Notes: generated by a model from the sequence alone, not told the origin. DNA of 64,000 nucleotides from Frigoribacterium faeni (GCF_007988805.1 NZ_BJUV01000012.1:1-64000), one strand, 5' to 3'. Counted from the first letter of the stretch, positions 43,338-54,154 are shown. Made by a program: numbers and translations.

Positions 43338-44630
43338 CTACGAGATGCGCTCGGCGACGATCCGGCGCGCCGCCGGCGCCTCGTCGCCGATGGCCCATCC
43401 GCCGTCGACGGCCTCGAGGGCGCGGGCGAAGCGGTCGGGCTCGTCGGTGTGCAGCGTGAAGAGCGGCTGCCCCTCCACCACGGAGTCGCCCGGCTTGGCG
43501 TGCAGCTCGATGCCCGCCGCGGCCTGGACGGGGTCCTGCTTGCGGGCACGACCCGCGCCGAGGCGCCAGGCGGCGATGCCGAAGGGGAGGGCGTGCTGCT
43601 CGGTCACGAAGCCGGAGCGCTCCGCGGTCACGACGTGGGTCTCGCGGGCGGTCGGCAGCGCGGCGTCGGGGTCGCCGCCCTGCGCGCGGATCATGCGCTT
43701 CCAGGCGTCCATGGCGCGACCGTCGTCGAGGGCCGCCTCGACGTCGGCGTCGGGCAGTCCCGCCGAGGCGAGCATCTCGCGCGCGAGCGCCACGGTCAGC
43801 TCGCGGATGTCGGCCGGCCCGCCTCCGGCGAGCGTCTCGACCGACTCGCGGACCTCGAGCGCGTTGCCGATGGTCAGCCCGAGCGGGACGTTCATGTCGG
43901 TCAGCAGCGCGGTGGTGGCGACGCCGGCGTCGGTGCCCAGGTCGACCATGGTCCGCGCGAGCAGCCGCGACTGGTCGATGTCCTGGATGAACGCGCCCGA
44001 GCCGAACTTCACGTCGAGCACGAGGGCCGCGGTGCCCTCGGCGATCTTCTTGCTCATGATCGACGACGCGATCAGGGGGATCGCCTCGACCGTGCCGGTG
44101 ATGTCGCGCAGGGCGTAGAGCTTGCCGTCGGCGGGCGCGAGACCCGATCCGGCCGCGCAGACCACCGCGCCGCTGTCGGCCATGATCTCGCGCATCCGGT
44201 CGTTCGAGATCGACGCCTGCCAGCCCGGGATCGACTCGAGCTTGTCGAGGGTGCCGCCGGTGTGGCCGAGTCCCCGGCCCGAGAGCTGCGGCACGGCGAC
44301 GCCGAACGACGCGACGAGCGGGGCCAGGGGCAGCGTGATCTTGTCGCCCACTCCCCCGGTCGAGTGCTTGTCGACGGTCGTCTTGCCGAGGCCGGTGAAG
44401 TCCATCGTCTCGCCGCTGCGGATCATGGCCATCGTCATGTCGCGGATCTCGCGCCGGTCCATGCCGTTGAGGAAGATCGCCATCGTCAGGGCGGACATCT
44501 GCTCGTCGGCCACGTAGCCCCGCGTGTAGGCGTCGATCAGCCAGTCGATCTGGGCGGTGCTCAACTCGCCCGATCCCCGCTTCACGCGGATCAGGTCGAC
44601 GGTGTCGAACGGTTCGACGGTGGTGGCCAT
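43338..44630 (-). CDS. deoA: Thymidine phosphorylase
   Basis: Splits thymidine or deoxyuridine with phosphate to base and deoxyribose-1-phosphate. It is 430 residues. The signature KHSTGGVGDKITL starts at residue 88; MDFTGLGKTTVD just before it and VPQLSGRGLGHTGGTLDKLE follow the nucleoside-phosphorylase II pattern; the C-terminal domain with FVTEQHALPFG is typical. ATG at 44630 has a clear aaggag site. It sits 92 bases behind cdd in the transporter operon; that gap could hold a weak promoter but I saw no clear box. Confidence 0.95.
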   Translation of the reverse strand: MATTVEPFDTVDLIRVKRGSGELSTAQIDWLIDAYTRGYVADEQMSALTMAIFLNGMDRREIRDMTMAMIRSGETMDFTGLGKTTVDKHSTGGVGDKITLPLAPLVASFGVAVPQLSGRGLGHTGGTLDKLESIPGWQASISNDRMREIMADSGAVVCAAGSGLAPADGKLYALRDITGTVEAIPLIASSIMSKKIAEGTAALVLDVKFGSGAFIQDIDQSRLLARTMVDLGTDAGVATTALLTDMNVPLGLTIGNALEVRESVETLAGGGPADIRELTVALAREMLASAGLPDADVEAALDDGRAMDAWKRMIRAQGGDPDAALPTARETHVVTAERSGFVTEQHALPFGIAAWRLGAGRARKQDPVQAAAGIELHAKPGDSVVEGQPLFTLHTDEPDRFARALEAVDGGWAIGDEAPAARRIVAERIS

Positions 44631-44722
44631 GGTTCTCCTTCGCGGCGCGCGGGGTCGGTACCGCCGCCTCCGCCATGGTGCCAGATGCACCGAGGAGGCG
44701 CGGGCCGGGTCGACCGCGGCCC

Positions 44723-45142
44723 CTACGCCTGCGAGGCCCTGAACTCCTCGAGCTGGCGCGGGCCGAAGGCGTCGGGAATGACCTCGTCGATCGTCTTGAA
44801 GCCGGAGACCGTGTCGAGCACCATCGACGCGTCGGAGTGCTCGTACAGCAGCTGCCGGCAGCGCCCGCAGGGCATCAGCACGTCGCCGTTGCCGTCGACG
44901 CAGGCGAAGGCGACCAGGCGGCCTCCTCCGCCCATCACCAGGTCGGTGACGAGGGAGCACTCGGCGCAGAGCGTGATGCCGTACGACGCGTTCTCGATGT
45001 TGCAGCCCGACACCAGACGCCCGTCGGTGGTGATCGCGGCCGCCCCCACGGGGAACCTCGAGTACGGCACGTAGGCCTTGGTCATCGCCGTCCGGGCGGC
45101 CTCGCGGAGGGCCTCCCAGTCGGTCGTCTCGACGACGCTCAC
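44723..45142 (-). CDS. cdd: Cytidine deaminase
   Basis: Deaminates cytidine and deoxycytidine to uridine forms. It is 139 residues, the small homotetrameric type. Zinc and catalysis: Cys59-Ala-Glu61 in ITLCAECSLV, and Cys92, Cys95 in MPCGRCRQLL. YVPYSRFPVGAA and GCNIENASYG bind the substrate. GTG at 45142 overlaps the stop of the permease gene (GTGA), so it is coupled to uptake, and thymidine phosphorylase follows. Confidence 0.95.
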   Translation of the reverse strand: MSVVETTDWEALREAARTAMTKAYVPYSRFPVGAAAITTDGRLVSGCNIENASYGITLCAECSLVTDLVMGGGGRLVAFACVDGNGDVLMPCGRCRQLLYEHSDASMVLDTVSGFKTIDEVIPDAFGPRQLEEFRASQA

Positions 45143-46428
45143 GATTTGATGTAGGGCTTGCCCGACGCGGCGGGACCCCGGGACTGGCCGACGAGCCCCG
45201 CGACGGCGAAGATCGTGACGATGTACGGCAGCATGAGCATGAACTCGCTCGGCACCGGCGACCCGATGGCGCCGAGCACGTTCTGCAGGTTGCTGGCGAA
45301 GCCGAACAGCAGGGCGGCCAGAGTGGCGCGGATCGGGTCCCACCGTCCGAAGATGACCGCGGCCAGCGCGATGAACCCGGCGCCCGCCGTCATCTCCTTC
45401 TGGAAGTTGCCCAGCGAGCCGAGGGTGAAGTACGCCCCGCCGAGCCCGGCGATGGCGCCGGCGAGCGAGACGTTCCAGAAGCGGGTCGCGTTGACCTTGA
45501 TGCCGACCGTGTCGGCGGCCTGCGGGTGCTCGCCGACCGACCGGAGGCGCAGACCCCAGCGCGTGCGGAACAGGCCGTAGAAGACCAGGGCGATGGCCAC
45601 GTACATCAGGTAGACGATGATCGTCTGACGGAAGAACACCGGCCCGATGATCGGGATCTGGCTCAGGACCGGGATGTCCAGCTGCGGGAACCGCACGCCG
45701 CGGCTGAGCGAGTCGGATCGGGCCAGCACCTGCGAGTACAGGAAGCTCGTCAGACCGGTCACGAGGACGTTGAGCACGACGCCGACGATCACCTGGTCGA
45801 CGATGTAGCGGATGCTGAACACGGCCAGCACCATCGAGACCAGCACGCCGGCGATCATCGCGCCGATCAGGCCGACGTAGGCCGAGCCCGTGGCGGAGGC
45901 GACGAGCGCCGAGACGAAGGCGCCGGCCAGCAGCTGCCCCTCGATCGCGACGTTGACGACGCCGACGCGCTCGGAGATCACGCCGCCGAGGGCGCCGAAG
46001 ATCAGCGGGGTGCTGAGCGCCAGCGCGCCCAGCAGCAGCCCGGGCACGGGGATCGTGGCGCCGGCGCTCGTCCAGGTGAGGAACGCCACCAGGAACACCA
46101 CGCCGAAGACGGCGACGAGCCAGATCGGGACCTTCTGCGCCCGGACGACGAGGGCGACCGACGCCCCGGTGATCAGCGCGAGGACGATCGACAGCACCAG
46201 ACCGGTGCCCGAGGAGGGCAGCACGGCGTCGGGCAGGGCGAAGAAGTCCGTCGCGGTGGCGAGACGGAACGTGCTCGACCCCTCGCGGCCGAAGCCGACG
46301 AAGAGGACGAAGGCGACGACCGTGAAGACGCCGAACGCGAGGGGCGCCTTGTAGCTGCGGGTGACCGCACGGGCGAGATCGGGCGACGCGGCGGCGGGGA
46401 CCGCGGTGTCGGGGCTGAGGGTGCTCAC
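45139..46428 (-). CDS. Nucleoside ABC transporter permease (second, YufQ-like)
   Basis: A protein of 429 residues with about ten membrane helices, BPD_transp_2 family. The core ALSTPLIFGALGGVISERVG and NVAIEGQLLAGAF, then VGEHPQAADTVGIKV, which is the loop that touches the ATPase, match the permeases of BMP-type nucleoside transporters. Compared with the usual 300-320 residues it has an N-terminal extension with two or three extra helices. GTG overlaps the stop of the first permease. Confidence 0.9.
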   Translation of the reverse strand: MSTLSPDTAVPAAASPDLARAVTRSYKAPLAFGVFTVVAFVLFVGFGREGSSTFRLATATDFFALPDAVLPSSGTGLVLSIVLALITGASVALVVRAQKVPIWLVAVFGVVFLVAFLTWTSAGATIPVPGLLLGALALSTPLIFGALGGVISERVGVVNVAIEGQLLAGAFVSALVASATGSAYVGLIGAMIAGVLVSMVLAVFSIRYIVDQVIVGVVLNVLVTGLTSFLYSQVLARSDSLSRGVRFPQLDIPVLSQIPIIGPVFFRQTIIVYLMYVAIALVFYGLFRTRWGLRLRSVGEHPQAADTVGIKVNATRFWNVSLAGAIAGLGGAYFTLGSLGNFQKEMTAGAGFIALAAVIFGRWDPIRATLAALLFGFASNLQNVLGAIGSPVPSEFMLMLPYIVTIFAVAGLVGQSRGPAASGKPYIKS

Positions 46429-47710
46429 TTGGTGACCACCGCCTCCTTGGTCGAGGCCTTGCGCACCGGGCGGGCGCCCGGAGCCGGCAGACGGAAGATG
46501 CTGCGCACGAGCGGCGGGGCCGCTACGAACAGCACGATGAGGGACTGCACGACGAGCACGATGTCGATCGGCACGCCGTTGGCGGCCTGCATCGAGTACC
46601 CGCCGGCCTTGAGCGCGCCGAACAGCACGCCGGCGGCGAACACGCCCCAGGGGCGGGACCGGCCGAGCAGCGCCACGGTGATCGCGTCGAAGCCGATGCC
46701 GGCGTCGATGCCCGAGGTGAAGCCCGACGTCAGCGTGCCGAGCACCTGGGTCGAGCCGGCCACGCCGGCCAGGGCCCCGGAGATGAGCATCGCGTAGAGG
46801 TAGATGTTCTTGACGTTCATCCCCGCCGTGCGGGCCGCGTGCGGGTTCTCGCCCACCGCCCGGAAGCGGAAGCCGAGCGTCGAGCGGTTGATCAGCCACC
46901 AGACCGCCGCCGTGATCGCGATCACCAGGATGAAGCCCCAGTTCAGGCCGTAGCTCGGGCCGAACAGGTCGGGCAGGATGGCCGTCTCGAGCGTGGCCGG
47001 CGACTTCGGGTTGTTGCTGCCCGGCGCCTGGAGGAGGCCCTGCGTGCGCAGCATGAAGGCCAGCAGGTAGAAGGCGATGTAGTTGAGCATGATCGTGAGG
47101 ATCACCTCATGCGCACCGGTGCGGGCCTTGAGCAGACCCACGATGCCGCCCCAGAGGGCGCCGGCCGCGATCCCCGCCGCGAGGGCGAGGGGCAGGTGCA
47201 GGGCGAGCGGCAGGTGGAACGAGAACCCGACCCAGCCCGCGGCGGCCGACGCCATCAGCATCTGCCCGCGGGCGCCGATGTTGAACAGGCCGACGCGGAA
47301 GGCCACCGCGACGCCCAGACCCGCCGCGATCAGCGGCACCGCGTAGTTGAGGGTCTCGGTCAGCGGCCGGATGCCCGCGGCGAAGCCGTCGACCCGGAAG
47401 TTGTAGACGGCGCCCTGGAAGAGCGACACGTAGGCCCCGCCCACCGAGGCGCCGAACGCCTGCAGGAAGTCGGTCGGGCGCGAGAAGAAGTACCCCATCG
47501 TGCTCTGGACGTCCTGGTCGGTGAACCCGATCAGGAGGCCCGAGACCACCAGCGCGAGCACGACGGCGAGCACGGAGATCGCGGCGTTGCCGGTCGTGAT
47601 CTCCCGGAGGAGGCGCGAGCCGCGCGAGTCGCCGCCGTCGCCTCCCGAGGGGGTCGGCGGGGTGGGGACGGTCGGCGGGGTCGCGCCCGACGTCGTGGTG
47701 GTGGCGTCGC

Positions 47711-47714
<4 letters not shown>
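46425..47714 (-). CDS. Nucleoside ABC transporter permease (first, YufP-like)
   Basis: A protein of 429 residues. A polar, Thr/Pro-rich N-terminus of about 35 residues precedes about ten helices. VAFRVGLFNIGARGQMLMAS and VGENPHAARTAGMNVKNIYL are the conserved helix and coupling loop of BMP-type permeases; AGIGFDAITVALLGRSRPWG is typical of the C-terminal half. GTG overlaps the ATPase stop (GTGA). It forms a heterodimeric channel with the permease encoded next. Confidence 0.92.
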
Positions 47715-49231
<1,517 letters not shown>

Positions 49232-49310
49232 CTCAGGTGTCTACCTCGGGTCGGGTGTCGAGTCGGGCGCGGGGAGCACGTCGGGTCGGCGTGCGCCCGC
49301 AGGCGTTGCG

Positions 49311-49349
49311 AGGGCCGGGAGCGACGGGGTGGCCGTCGCTCCCGGCCCT
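49311..49349 (-). terminator. 17-bp hairpin between lipoprotein and ATPase genes
   Basis: agggccgggagcgacgg (49311-49327) pairs perfectly with 49333-49349 around 5 bases. It sits inside the probable operon and may let only part of the transcripts continue, giving more binding protein than transporter. Confidence 0.7.
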
Positions 49350-49387
49350 GGGTCAGTCGATGCTAATCGATGACGGGAGGTGCGTCG

Positions 49388-50473
49388 TTACTCGGTCAGC
49401 GCCGACGGCGACTCGACGGTGATCGAACCGTCGATGATGCCGGCCTTGATCGTGTCGAGCTCGTCCTGCAGACCGGAGTCGACCTGGTCCTCGTAGTCGT
49501 GGAACGGCGCGATGCCGACGCCGTCGTTCTCGAGCGTGCCGACGTAGGGCTCGTTCGTGAAGTCGCCGTCGGCGGCCTGCGTCACGACGTCGTTCGTCGC
49601 CTGCTTGATGCCCTTGAGCACCGAGGTGAGGAACAGGTCGCTGTTGGCGCTGTCGGTCTCGTAGGTGTCGCTGTCGGCGCCGATCAGCACGATCTCGTCG
49701 CCCGAGTCGCGGATCGCCTCGGCGGCGCTCTGGTAGATCGGTCCGCCGACGGGCAGGATCACGTCGGCGCCCTGCTCGATCAGCGTCTGCGCGCTCTGCT
49801 TGGCGACGGTGCCGGCCTCGAAGCCGCCCGTGAAGGTGCCCGTCTGGCTCTCGACGTCCCAGCCGACCGTCTTGACGTCGGTGCCCTTCTGCTCGTTGTA
49901 GTACTCGACGCCGTCGGCGAAGCCGTCCATGAAGATCGTGACGGTCGGGAACTGCATGCCGCCGAAGGTGCCGACGGTTCCGGTCTTCGTGAAGCTGGCC
50001 GCCGCGTAGCCGGCGAGGAACGCCGCCTCGGAGGTGTTGAACGTGATGGGGCGGATGTTCTCGGCGTCGTTGGCCGCGTCGTCGATCGTCGCGTAGTCGA
50101 TGTCGGGGTTCGCCGCGGCGGCGGTGCCGGTCGCCTCGGAGAGCGCGAAGCCGACCGTGACGATCAGGTTGCAGCCCTCGGCGGCCAGGTTCGACAGGTT
50201 GGCGTCGTAGACGGTCTCGTCGGCCGACTCGACGTCCTTGGGCGTCGCGCCGATGGCGTCCGCGGCCTCGTTCAGGCCCTCGAAGCCGAGCTGGTTGAAC
50301 GACTTGTCGTCGAACCCGCCCGCGTCGGAGACCATGCAGGGGATGAAGTCGCTCGTGGCGGCGTCGGTCGAGCCGCCGTCGGCCTCGGGAGCCGAGGCAC
50401 AGCCGGCCAGGATCGCGGCGGTGCCGAACAGGGCGATACCGCTGAGCACGGCCTTGCGCGCAGTTGTAGTCAA
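49388..50473 (-). CDS. BMP-family nucleoside-binding lipoprotein
   Basis: A protein of 361 residues when started at TTG 50473. That TTG has ggagg 5 bases upstream; a TTG four codons earlier overlaps this ggagg and is therefore unlikely. The signal peptide (TTTARKAVLSGIALFGTAAI) ends in the lipobox LAGC with Cys25 as lipid anchor. The mature part follows the basic membrane protein (BMP/PnrA) pattern: MVSDAGGFDDKSFNQLGFEG, NLIVTVGFALSEAT, GFEAGTVAKQSAQTLIEQGA and VLPVGGPIY. It captures nucleosides outside the cell for the ABC transporter. Regulation probably acts at the leader, which contains a hairpin. Confidence 0.93.
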   Translation of the reverse strand: MTTTARKAVLSGIALFGTAAILAGCASAPEADGGSTDAATSDFIPCMVSDAGGFDDKSFNQLGFEGLNEAADAIGATPKDVESADETVYDANLSNLAAEGCNLIVTVGFALSEATGTAAAANPDIDYATIDDAANDAENIRPITFNTSEAAFLAGYAAASFTKTGTVGTFGGMQFPTVTIFMDGFADGVEYYNEQKGTDVKTVGWDVESQTGTFTGGFEAGTVAKQSAQTLIEQGADVILPVGGPIYQSAAEAIRDSGDEIVLIGADSDTYETDSANSDLFLTSVLKGIKQATNDVVTQAADGDFTNEPYVGTLENDGVGIAPFHDYEDQVDSGLQDELDTIKAGIIDGSITVESPSALTE

Positions 50474-50491
50474 GTTGTCCTCCAAGATGCA

Positions 50492-50511
50492 GCCCGGCAG
50501 AGCAGCCGGGC
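50492..50511 (-). promoter_or_regulatory. Leader hairpin of the nucleoside transport operon
   Basis: gcccgg (50492-50497) and ccgggc (50506-50511) form a 6-bp stem with 8-base loop just upstream of the ribosome binding site in the transcript. It may affect translation or mRNA stability. Confidence 0.4.
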
Positions 50512-50524
50512 ACGTATGGCTGTC

Positions 50525-50530
50525 AGGTTA
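50525..50530 (-). promoter_or_regulatory. -10 box TAACCT of the nucleoside transport operon
   Basis: Minus-strand TAACCT, 51 bases before the TTG start. This is one of the transcripts with a real leader. Confidence 0.5.
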
Positions 50531-50636
50531 CCCAGTGCGACGGACGCCGATGACCGCGGAGGTGTAGTGATGCCGTCCTGTTACACAAGCGGGACCACCG
50601 CGTAACGGGCGCGAAACGTCGCGCCCGCTCCGGGGG

Positions 50637-51755
50637 TCAGAGGACGTCGCTGCGGCCGCTCAGCTTGAGGGCGTCGACGACCGACTTCACGCGCTGCGCG
50701 TTCGCCGTCGTGGTCACCAGCAGGGCGTCGGGGGTGTCGACGACGATGATGTCGTTGACGCCGATCAGCGAGATCAGCCGGTCGCTGCCGGCGACGACGA
50801 TGCCGCTCGACGCGTCGGCGAGCACCCGCGCGTTCTCGCCGAGGATGGCGAGGTCGCTCTTGCGACCGCCCGAGTGCAGCTTGGCGATCGAGGCGAAGTC
50901 CCCCACGTCGTCCCAGTCGAAGTCTCCCGGGATCACGGCGAGCCGCCCGGACGCCGCGGCGGGCTCGGCGACGGTGTAGTCGATGGCGATCTTCTCGAGC
51001 GACGGCCACACGGCGTCGACGACGGCGCCGCGCCGCGGGGTGTCCCAGGCCTCGGCCAGCTCCTCGATGCCGGCGAGCAGCGCGGGGCTGGTCTCGCCCA
51101 GCTGCTCGAGGAGGCGGTCGGCGCGCGAGATGAACATGCCCCCGTTCCAGAGGTAGTCGCCTCCCGCCACGTACTGCTCGGCCGTCTCGAGGTCGGGCTT
51201 CTCGACGAAGGACTCCACCATGCGGGCCGAGGGGGCGCCCTCGACCGGGAGCGCGCCGCCGACGTGGATGTAGCCGAATCCGATCGCGGGCTCCGTCGGC
51301 GTGATGCCGATCGTGGTGATGTACCCGGCGTCGGCGACCACGATGGCCTCGCGCACGGCGCGCCCGAACCCGCGGGTGTCGGCGATGACGTGGTCGGCTG
51401 CGAACGACCCGATGATCACGTCGGGCTCGCGGCGGCGGAGGATCGCCGCGGCCAGGCCGATGGCCGCCGTGCTGTCCTTCGGCTCGCTCTCGAGCACGAC
51501 GTTGTGATCGAGGAGCGCCGGGAGCTGCTTCTCGACGGCCGCCCGGTGCGCTCGCCCGGTCACGACCATGATCCGCTGCTCGCCGTTCAGCGGCGCCAGG
51601 CGGTCCCAGGTGCCCCGGAGCAGCGTCGAGCCGCTGCCGGTCAGGTCGTGCAGGAACTTGGGGGCGTCGGCCCGGCTCAGCGGCCACAGCCGGGAGCCGA
51701 TGCCACCGGCCGGGATGATGCTGTAGAACCGGTCGAGGCTGTCCTGGGTCGTCAT
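50637..51755 (-). CDS. manC: Mannose-1-phosphate guanylyltransferase
   Basis: Makes GDP-mannose from mannose-1-phosphate and GTP, for mannolipids and glycans. It is 372 residues. The nucleotidyltransferase signature IIPAGGIGSRLWPLSRADAP is at the N-terminus; FAADHVI and VESFVEKPD follow the GMP family; the end is a beta-rich tail without the isomerase domain found in bifunctional enzymes. ATG at 51755 is 7 bases after TAGGGT, so it is probably leaderless; the frame is open further upstream but would run through the promoter. It is divergent to a mannosyltransferase gene. Confidence 0.92.
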   Translation of the reverse strand: MTTQDSLDRFYSIIPAGGIGSRLWPLSRADAPKFLHDLTGSGSTLLRGTWDRLAPLNGEQRIMVVTGRAHRAAVEKQLPALLDHNVVLESEPKDSTAAIGLAAAILRRREPDVIIGSFAADHVIADTRGFGRAVREAIVVADAGYITTIGITPTEPAIGFGYIHVGGALPVEGAPSARMVESFVEKPDLETAEQYVAGGDYLWNGGMFISRADRLLEQLGETSPALLAGIEELAEAWDTPRRGAVVDAVWPSLEKIAIDYTVAEPAAASGRLAVIPGDFDWDDVGDFASIAKLHSGGRKSDLAILGENARVLADASSGIVVAGSDRLISLIGVNDIIVVDTPDALLVTTTANAQRVKSVVDALKLSGRSDVL

Positions 51756-51762
51756 GGACCCC

Positions 51763-51768
51763 ACCCTA
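51763..51768 (-). promoter_or_regulatory. -10 box TAGGGT of manC
   Basis: Minus-strand TAGGGT, 7 bases before the manC ATG. Confidence 0.65.
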
Positions 51769-51936
51769 GCGATCAGGGGCCGACCGGCCGGGCGACGACG
51801 CGACCTCGCGGGCGAGGAGCCACCCGGCGGCTCACCCGGGCGTTCACGCACCCGCCACCCGGCGGCCACGGCAGGGCACCGCCGCCGACACGTCACCGGC
51901 GCAGCCTGGGCTCACCACGAGCCTGAGGAGACACCG

Positions 51937-53121
51937 GTGAGAGTCGTCGTCGTGACCGAGAGCTTCCTGCCCACCGTGAACGGGGTGACGACCAGCGTCC
52001 TCCGGGTCCTAGACCACCTGGCGGCCCGCGGCCACGAGGCGCTGATCGTCGCACCGGCCGGACGCGGGCACGAGTCCTACGCCGGGTTCCCCGTCCACCG
52101 GGTGCCGTCCGTGGCCTACCGGCAGTTCCCGGTCGGGCTGCCCAACCCCCAGGTCGCGAGCGCGATCGCCGCCTTCGGGCCGGACGTGGTGCACGTGGCC
52201 TCCCCGTTCCTCCTCGGCGCCCAGGCGATCTCGGCCGCGACGCGCCTCGGCGTCCCGAGCGTCGCGGTGTTCCAGACCGACGTCGCCCGCTACGCCGCGG
52301 CCGCCGGTCTCGGGGCGACCGGCGCCTCCCTGGCCTGGCGCCTCGTCCGTCGGATCCACGACCAGGCCACGCTCACGCTCGTCCCCTCGTCGGCGTCCCG
52401 TCGCGATCTGGAAGCGGCCGGGGTGACCCGCCTGGCGACCTGGGGTCGCGGCGTCGACGCCGTGCGGTACCACCCGAACCGACGGCACTCCCCCGCCACG
52501 GCCGCCTTCCGGGCCACGCTGGCCCGGCCGGACGAGGTCGTCGTCGGCTACGTCGGCCGGCTCGCCGCCGAGAAGGAGGTCGACCGTCTCGCGGCGCTCC
52601 GCGCCGTCGACGGGCTGCGGCTGGTCGTCGTGGGCGGTGGACCGAGCCTCCCGGCCCTCCGACGGCGACTGCGTCACCTCGACCCCGTCTTCACCGGCCC
52701 CCTGCACGGCGACGACCTGGCGACGGCCTACGCGGTGCTCGACGTGTTCGTCCACACGGGCACGACGGAGACCTTCGGCCAGACGATCCAGGAGGCGCAC
52801 GCCAGCGGCGTTCCCGTGGTGGCGCCCGCCGCGGGCGGACCGCTCGACCTCGTCCGGCACGGCGTGGACGGCTACCTGGTCGATCCTCGGCACGACCACT
52901 CGCTCCGTCTGGCCGTCCGACGACTCGTCGGCTCGCCCGAGCTGCGCGCCCGCTTCGGCGAGGCCGGTCGGCGAGCCGTCGTCGGACGGACCTGGCAGCG
53001 CCTCGGCGACGAGCTGATCGAGCACTACGACACGGCCCGTCGAGCCGCCGTGGCGCCGACGCCCGTGGCCCTCCGCCGGCGCCCCGCCGCACCCGGTCGC
53101 AGTGTCTCGACATCGAACTAG
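51937..53121 (+). CDS. GT4 glycosyltransferase, MgtA-like mannosyltransferase
   Basis: A protein of 394 residues with the GT-B fold of family 4. RVVVVTESFLPTVNGVTTSV at the N-terminus is typical of GDP-mannose-dependent alpha-mannosyltransferases such as MgtA and PimB. VVGYVGRLAAEKEVDRLAAL and the E-x7-E-like TTETFGQTIQEAHASGVPVV bind the donor. GTG at 51937 was chosen for its gaggag site 6 bases upstream. The neighbour manC would supply GDP-mannose. The acceptor is likely a glycolipid, by analogy. Confidence 0.85.
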   Translation: MRVVVVTESFLPTVNGVTTSVLRVLDHLAARGHEALIVAPAGRGHESYAGFPVHRVPSVAYRQFPVGLPNPQVASAIAAFGPDVVHVASPFLLGAQAISAATRLGVPSVAVFQTDVARYAAAAGLGATGASLAWRLVRRIHDQATLTLVPSSASRRDLEAAGVTRLATWGRGVDAVRYHPNRRHSPATAAFRATLARPDEVVVGYVGRLAAEKEVDRLAALRAVDGLRLVVVGGGPSLPALRRRLRHLDPVFTGPLHGDDLATAYAVLDVFVHTGTTETFGQTIQEAHASGVPVVAPAAGGPLDLVRHGVDGYLVDPRHDHSLRLAVRRLVGSPELRARFGEAGRRAVVGRTWQRLGDELIEHYDTARRAAVAPTPVALRRRPAAPGRSVSTSN

Positions 53122-53160
53122 TTAGGCGGGCCTTGGCGGCGCCGCGAGCGGGGCCGACCG

Positions 53161-53166
53161 TAGACT
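53161..53166 (+). promoter_or_regulatory. -10 box TAGACT of the sdh operon
   Basis: Plus-strand TAGACT, 88 bases before sdhC. The leader starts within the palindrome at 53172-53184. Confidence 0.6.
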
Positions 53167-53171
53167 GCAGA

Positions 53172-53184
53172 CGTTCTGAGAACG
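53172..53184. promoter_or_regulatory. Perfect 13-bp palindrome at the sdh transcript start
   Basis: cgttctgagaacg is a perfect odd-centred inverted repeat located 6 bases after the -10 box, where a repressor would block transcription. No regulator is assigned. Confidence 0.4.
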
Positions 53185-53253
53185 AATACGGCGGACACGG
53201 CTGTCCTCTCCCGACGACAGCCTCACCGCCCACGTCCGCGAGGAGGGCCGGTC

Positions 53254-53706
53254 ATGGCCGAGCAGTCGACAGGAACCCTGCCACCACCGGCGGGTCGACG
53301 GGGAGCACCCGAGATCGGCGCCCCGCGCGCGAAGAACCGCCTGGCGGGCACGCTCTACCGCGGCCGGGAGGGCATGTGGTCGTGGGTGCTGCACCGCATC
53401 ACCGGCGTGAGCATCTACTTCTTCCTCCTGGTGCACATCCTCGACACGGCCCTCGTGCGGATCAGCCCCGAGGCCTACAACGCCGTCATCGGCACGTACA
53501 AGAACCCGGTCATGGGGCTGGGCGAGACCGCCCTGGTCGCGGCCATCCTCTTCCACGCCCTCAACGGCCTGCGGATCATCCTCATCGACTTCTGGGGCCC
53601 CGGCACCAAGTACCAGCGGGTCATGTTCTGGATCGTCATCGGCCTGGCCGTCGTGCTGTTCGCCGGCTTCGCTCCCCGCCACCTCATGAACGTCTTCTCG
53701 GAGTAG
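53254..53706 (+). CDS. sdhC: Succinate dehydrogenase cytochrome b556 subunit
   Basis: A membrane anchor of 150 residues with three helices after a polar, Pro/Gly-rich N-terminus of about 45 residues. WVLHRITGVSIYFFLLVHIL is the conserved first helix with the quinone-site Arg and the His that may bind haem; FHALNGLRIILIDFW is the typical second helix. It holds SdhAB to the membrane and passes electrons to menaquinone. ATG at 53254 follows gaggaggg. It is first of four co-directional genes. Confidence 0.92.
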   Translation: MAEQSTGTLPPPAGRRGAPEIGAPRAKNRLAGTLYRGREGMWSWVLHRITGVSIYFFLLVHILDTALVRISPEAYNAVIGTYKNPVMGLGETALVAAILFHALNGLRIILIDFWGPGTKYQRVMFWIVIGLAVVLFAGFAPRHLMNVFSE

Positions 53707-53710
53707 AACG

Positions 53711-54154
53711 ATGACCACCGACACCATCGAGGCCCCCCGTTCGGCTCGCCCCGCCTCGCGCAGCAGCAACCTCGAGAAGTGGGGCTGGATCTACATGCGC
53801 GCCAGCGGGGTCGTGCTCGTCGTCCTCGTCTTCGGGCACCTCTTCATCAACCTGCTCGCCGCCGAGGGCGGCATCAAGGCGATCGACTTCGCCTTCGTGG
53901 CCGGCAAGTGGGCCTCGCCGTTCTGGCAGGTCTACGACACCCTCCTGCTCTGGCTGGCTCTGATCCACGGTTCGAACGGCATGCGGACCATCGTGAACGA
54001 CTACGTCTCGAAGCCCCTCGTGCGTCGGGTGCTGCTCGGAGCCCTCCTGGTCTCGGCCGTCGTGCTCCTCACCCTCGGCACCCTCGTCATCTACACGTTC
54101 GACCCGTGCCCGGCCGGCGCCCCCGCCGACCTGCTGCCCTCGATCTGCTCGTAG
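53711..54154 (+). CDS. sdhD: Succinate dehydrogenase membrane anchor subunit
   Basis: A protein of 147 residues with three helices, starting 5 bases after sdh[21 protein letters not shown] opens the first helix with a candidate haem His; [16 protein letters not shown] is the conserved loop after the second. It completes the quinone site with SdhC. The C-terminus has two Cys in a short tail. sdhA follows 56 bases later. Confidence 0.9.
   Translation: MTTDTIEAPRSARPASRSSNLEKWGWIYMRASGVVLVVLVFGHLFINLLAAEGGIKAIDFAFVAGKWASPFWQVYDTLLLWLALIHGSNGMRTIVNDYVSKPLVRRVLLGALLVSAVVLLTLGTLVIYTFDPCPAGAPADLLPSICS

Noticed and set aside
53172-53184. SOS (LexA) box upstream of sdh
   Set aside because: The palindrome is GTTCT-G-AGAAC, whereas the actinobacterial LexA box is GAAC-N4-GTTC. 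Orientation and spacing do not match.
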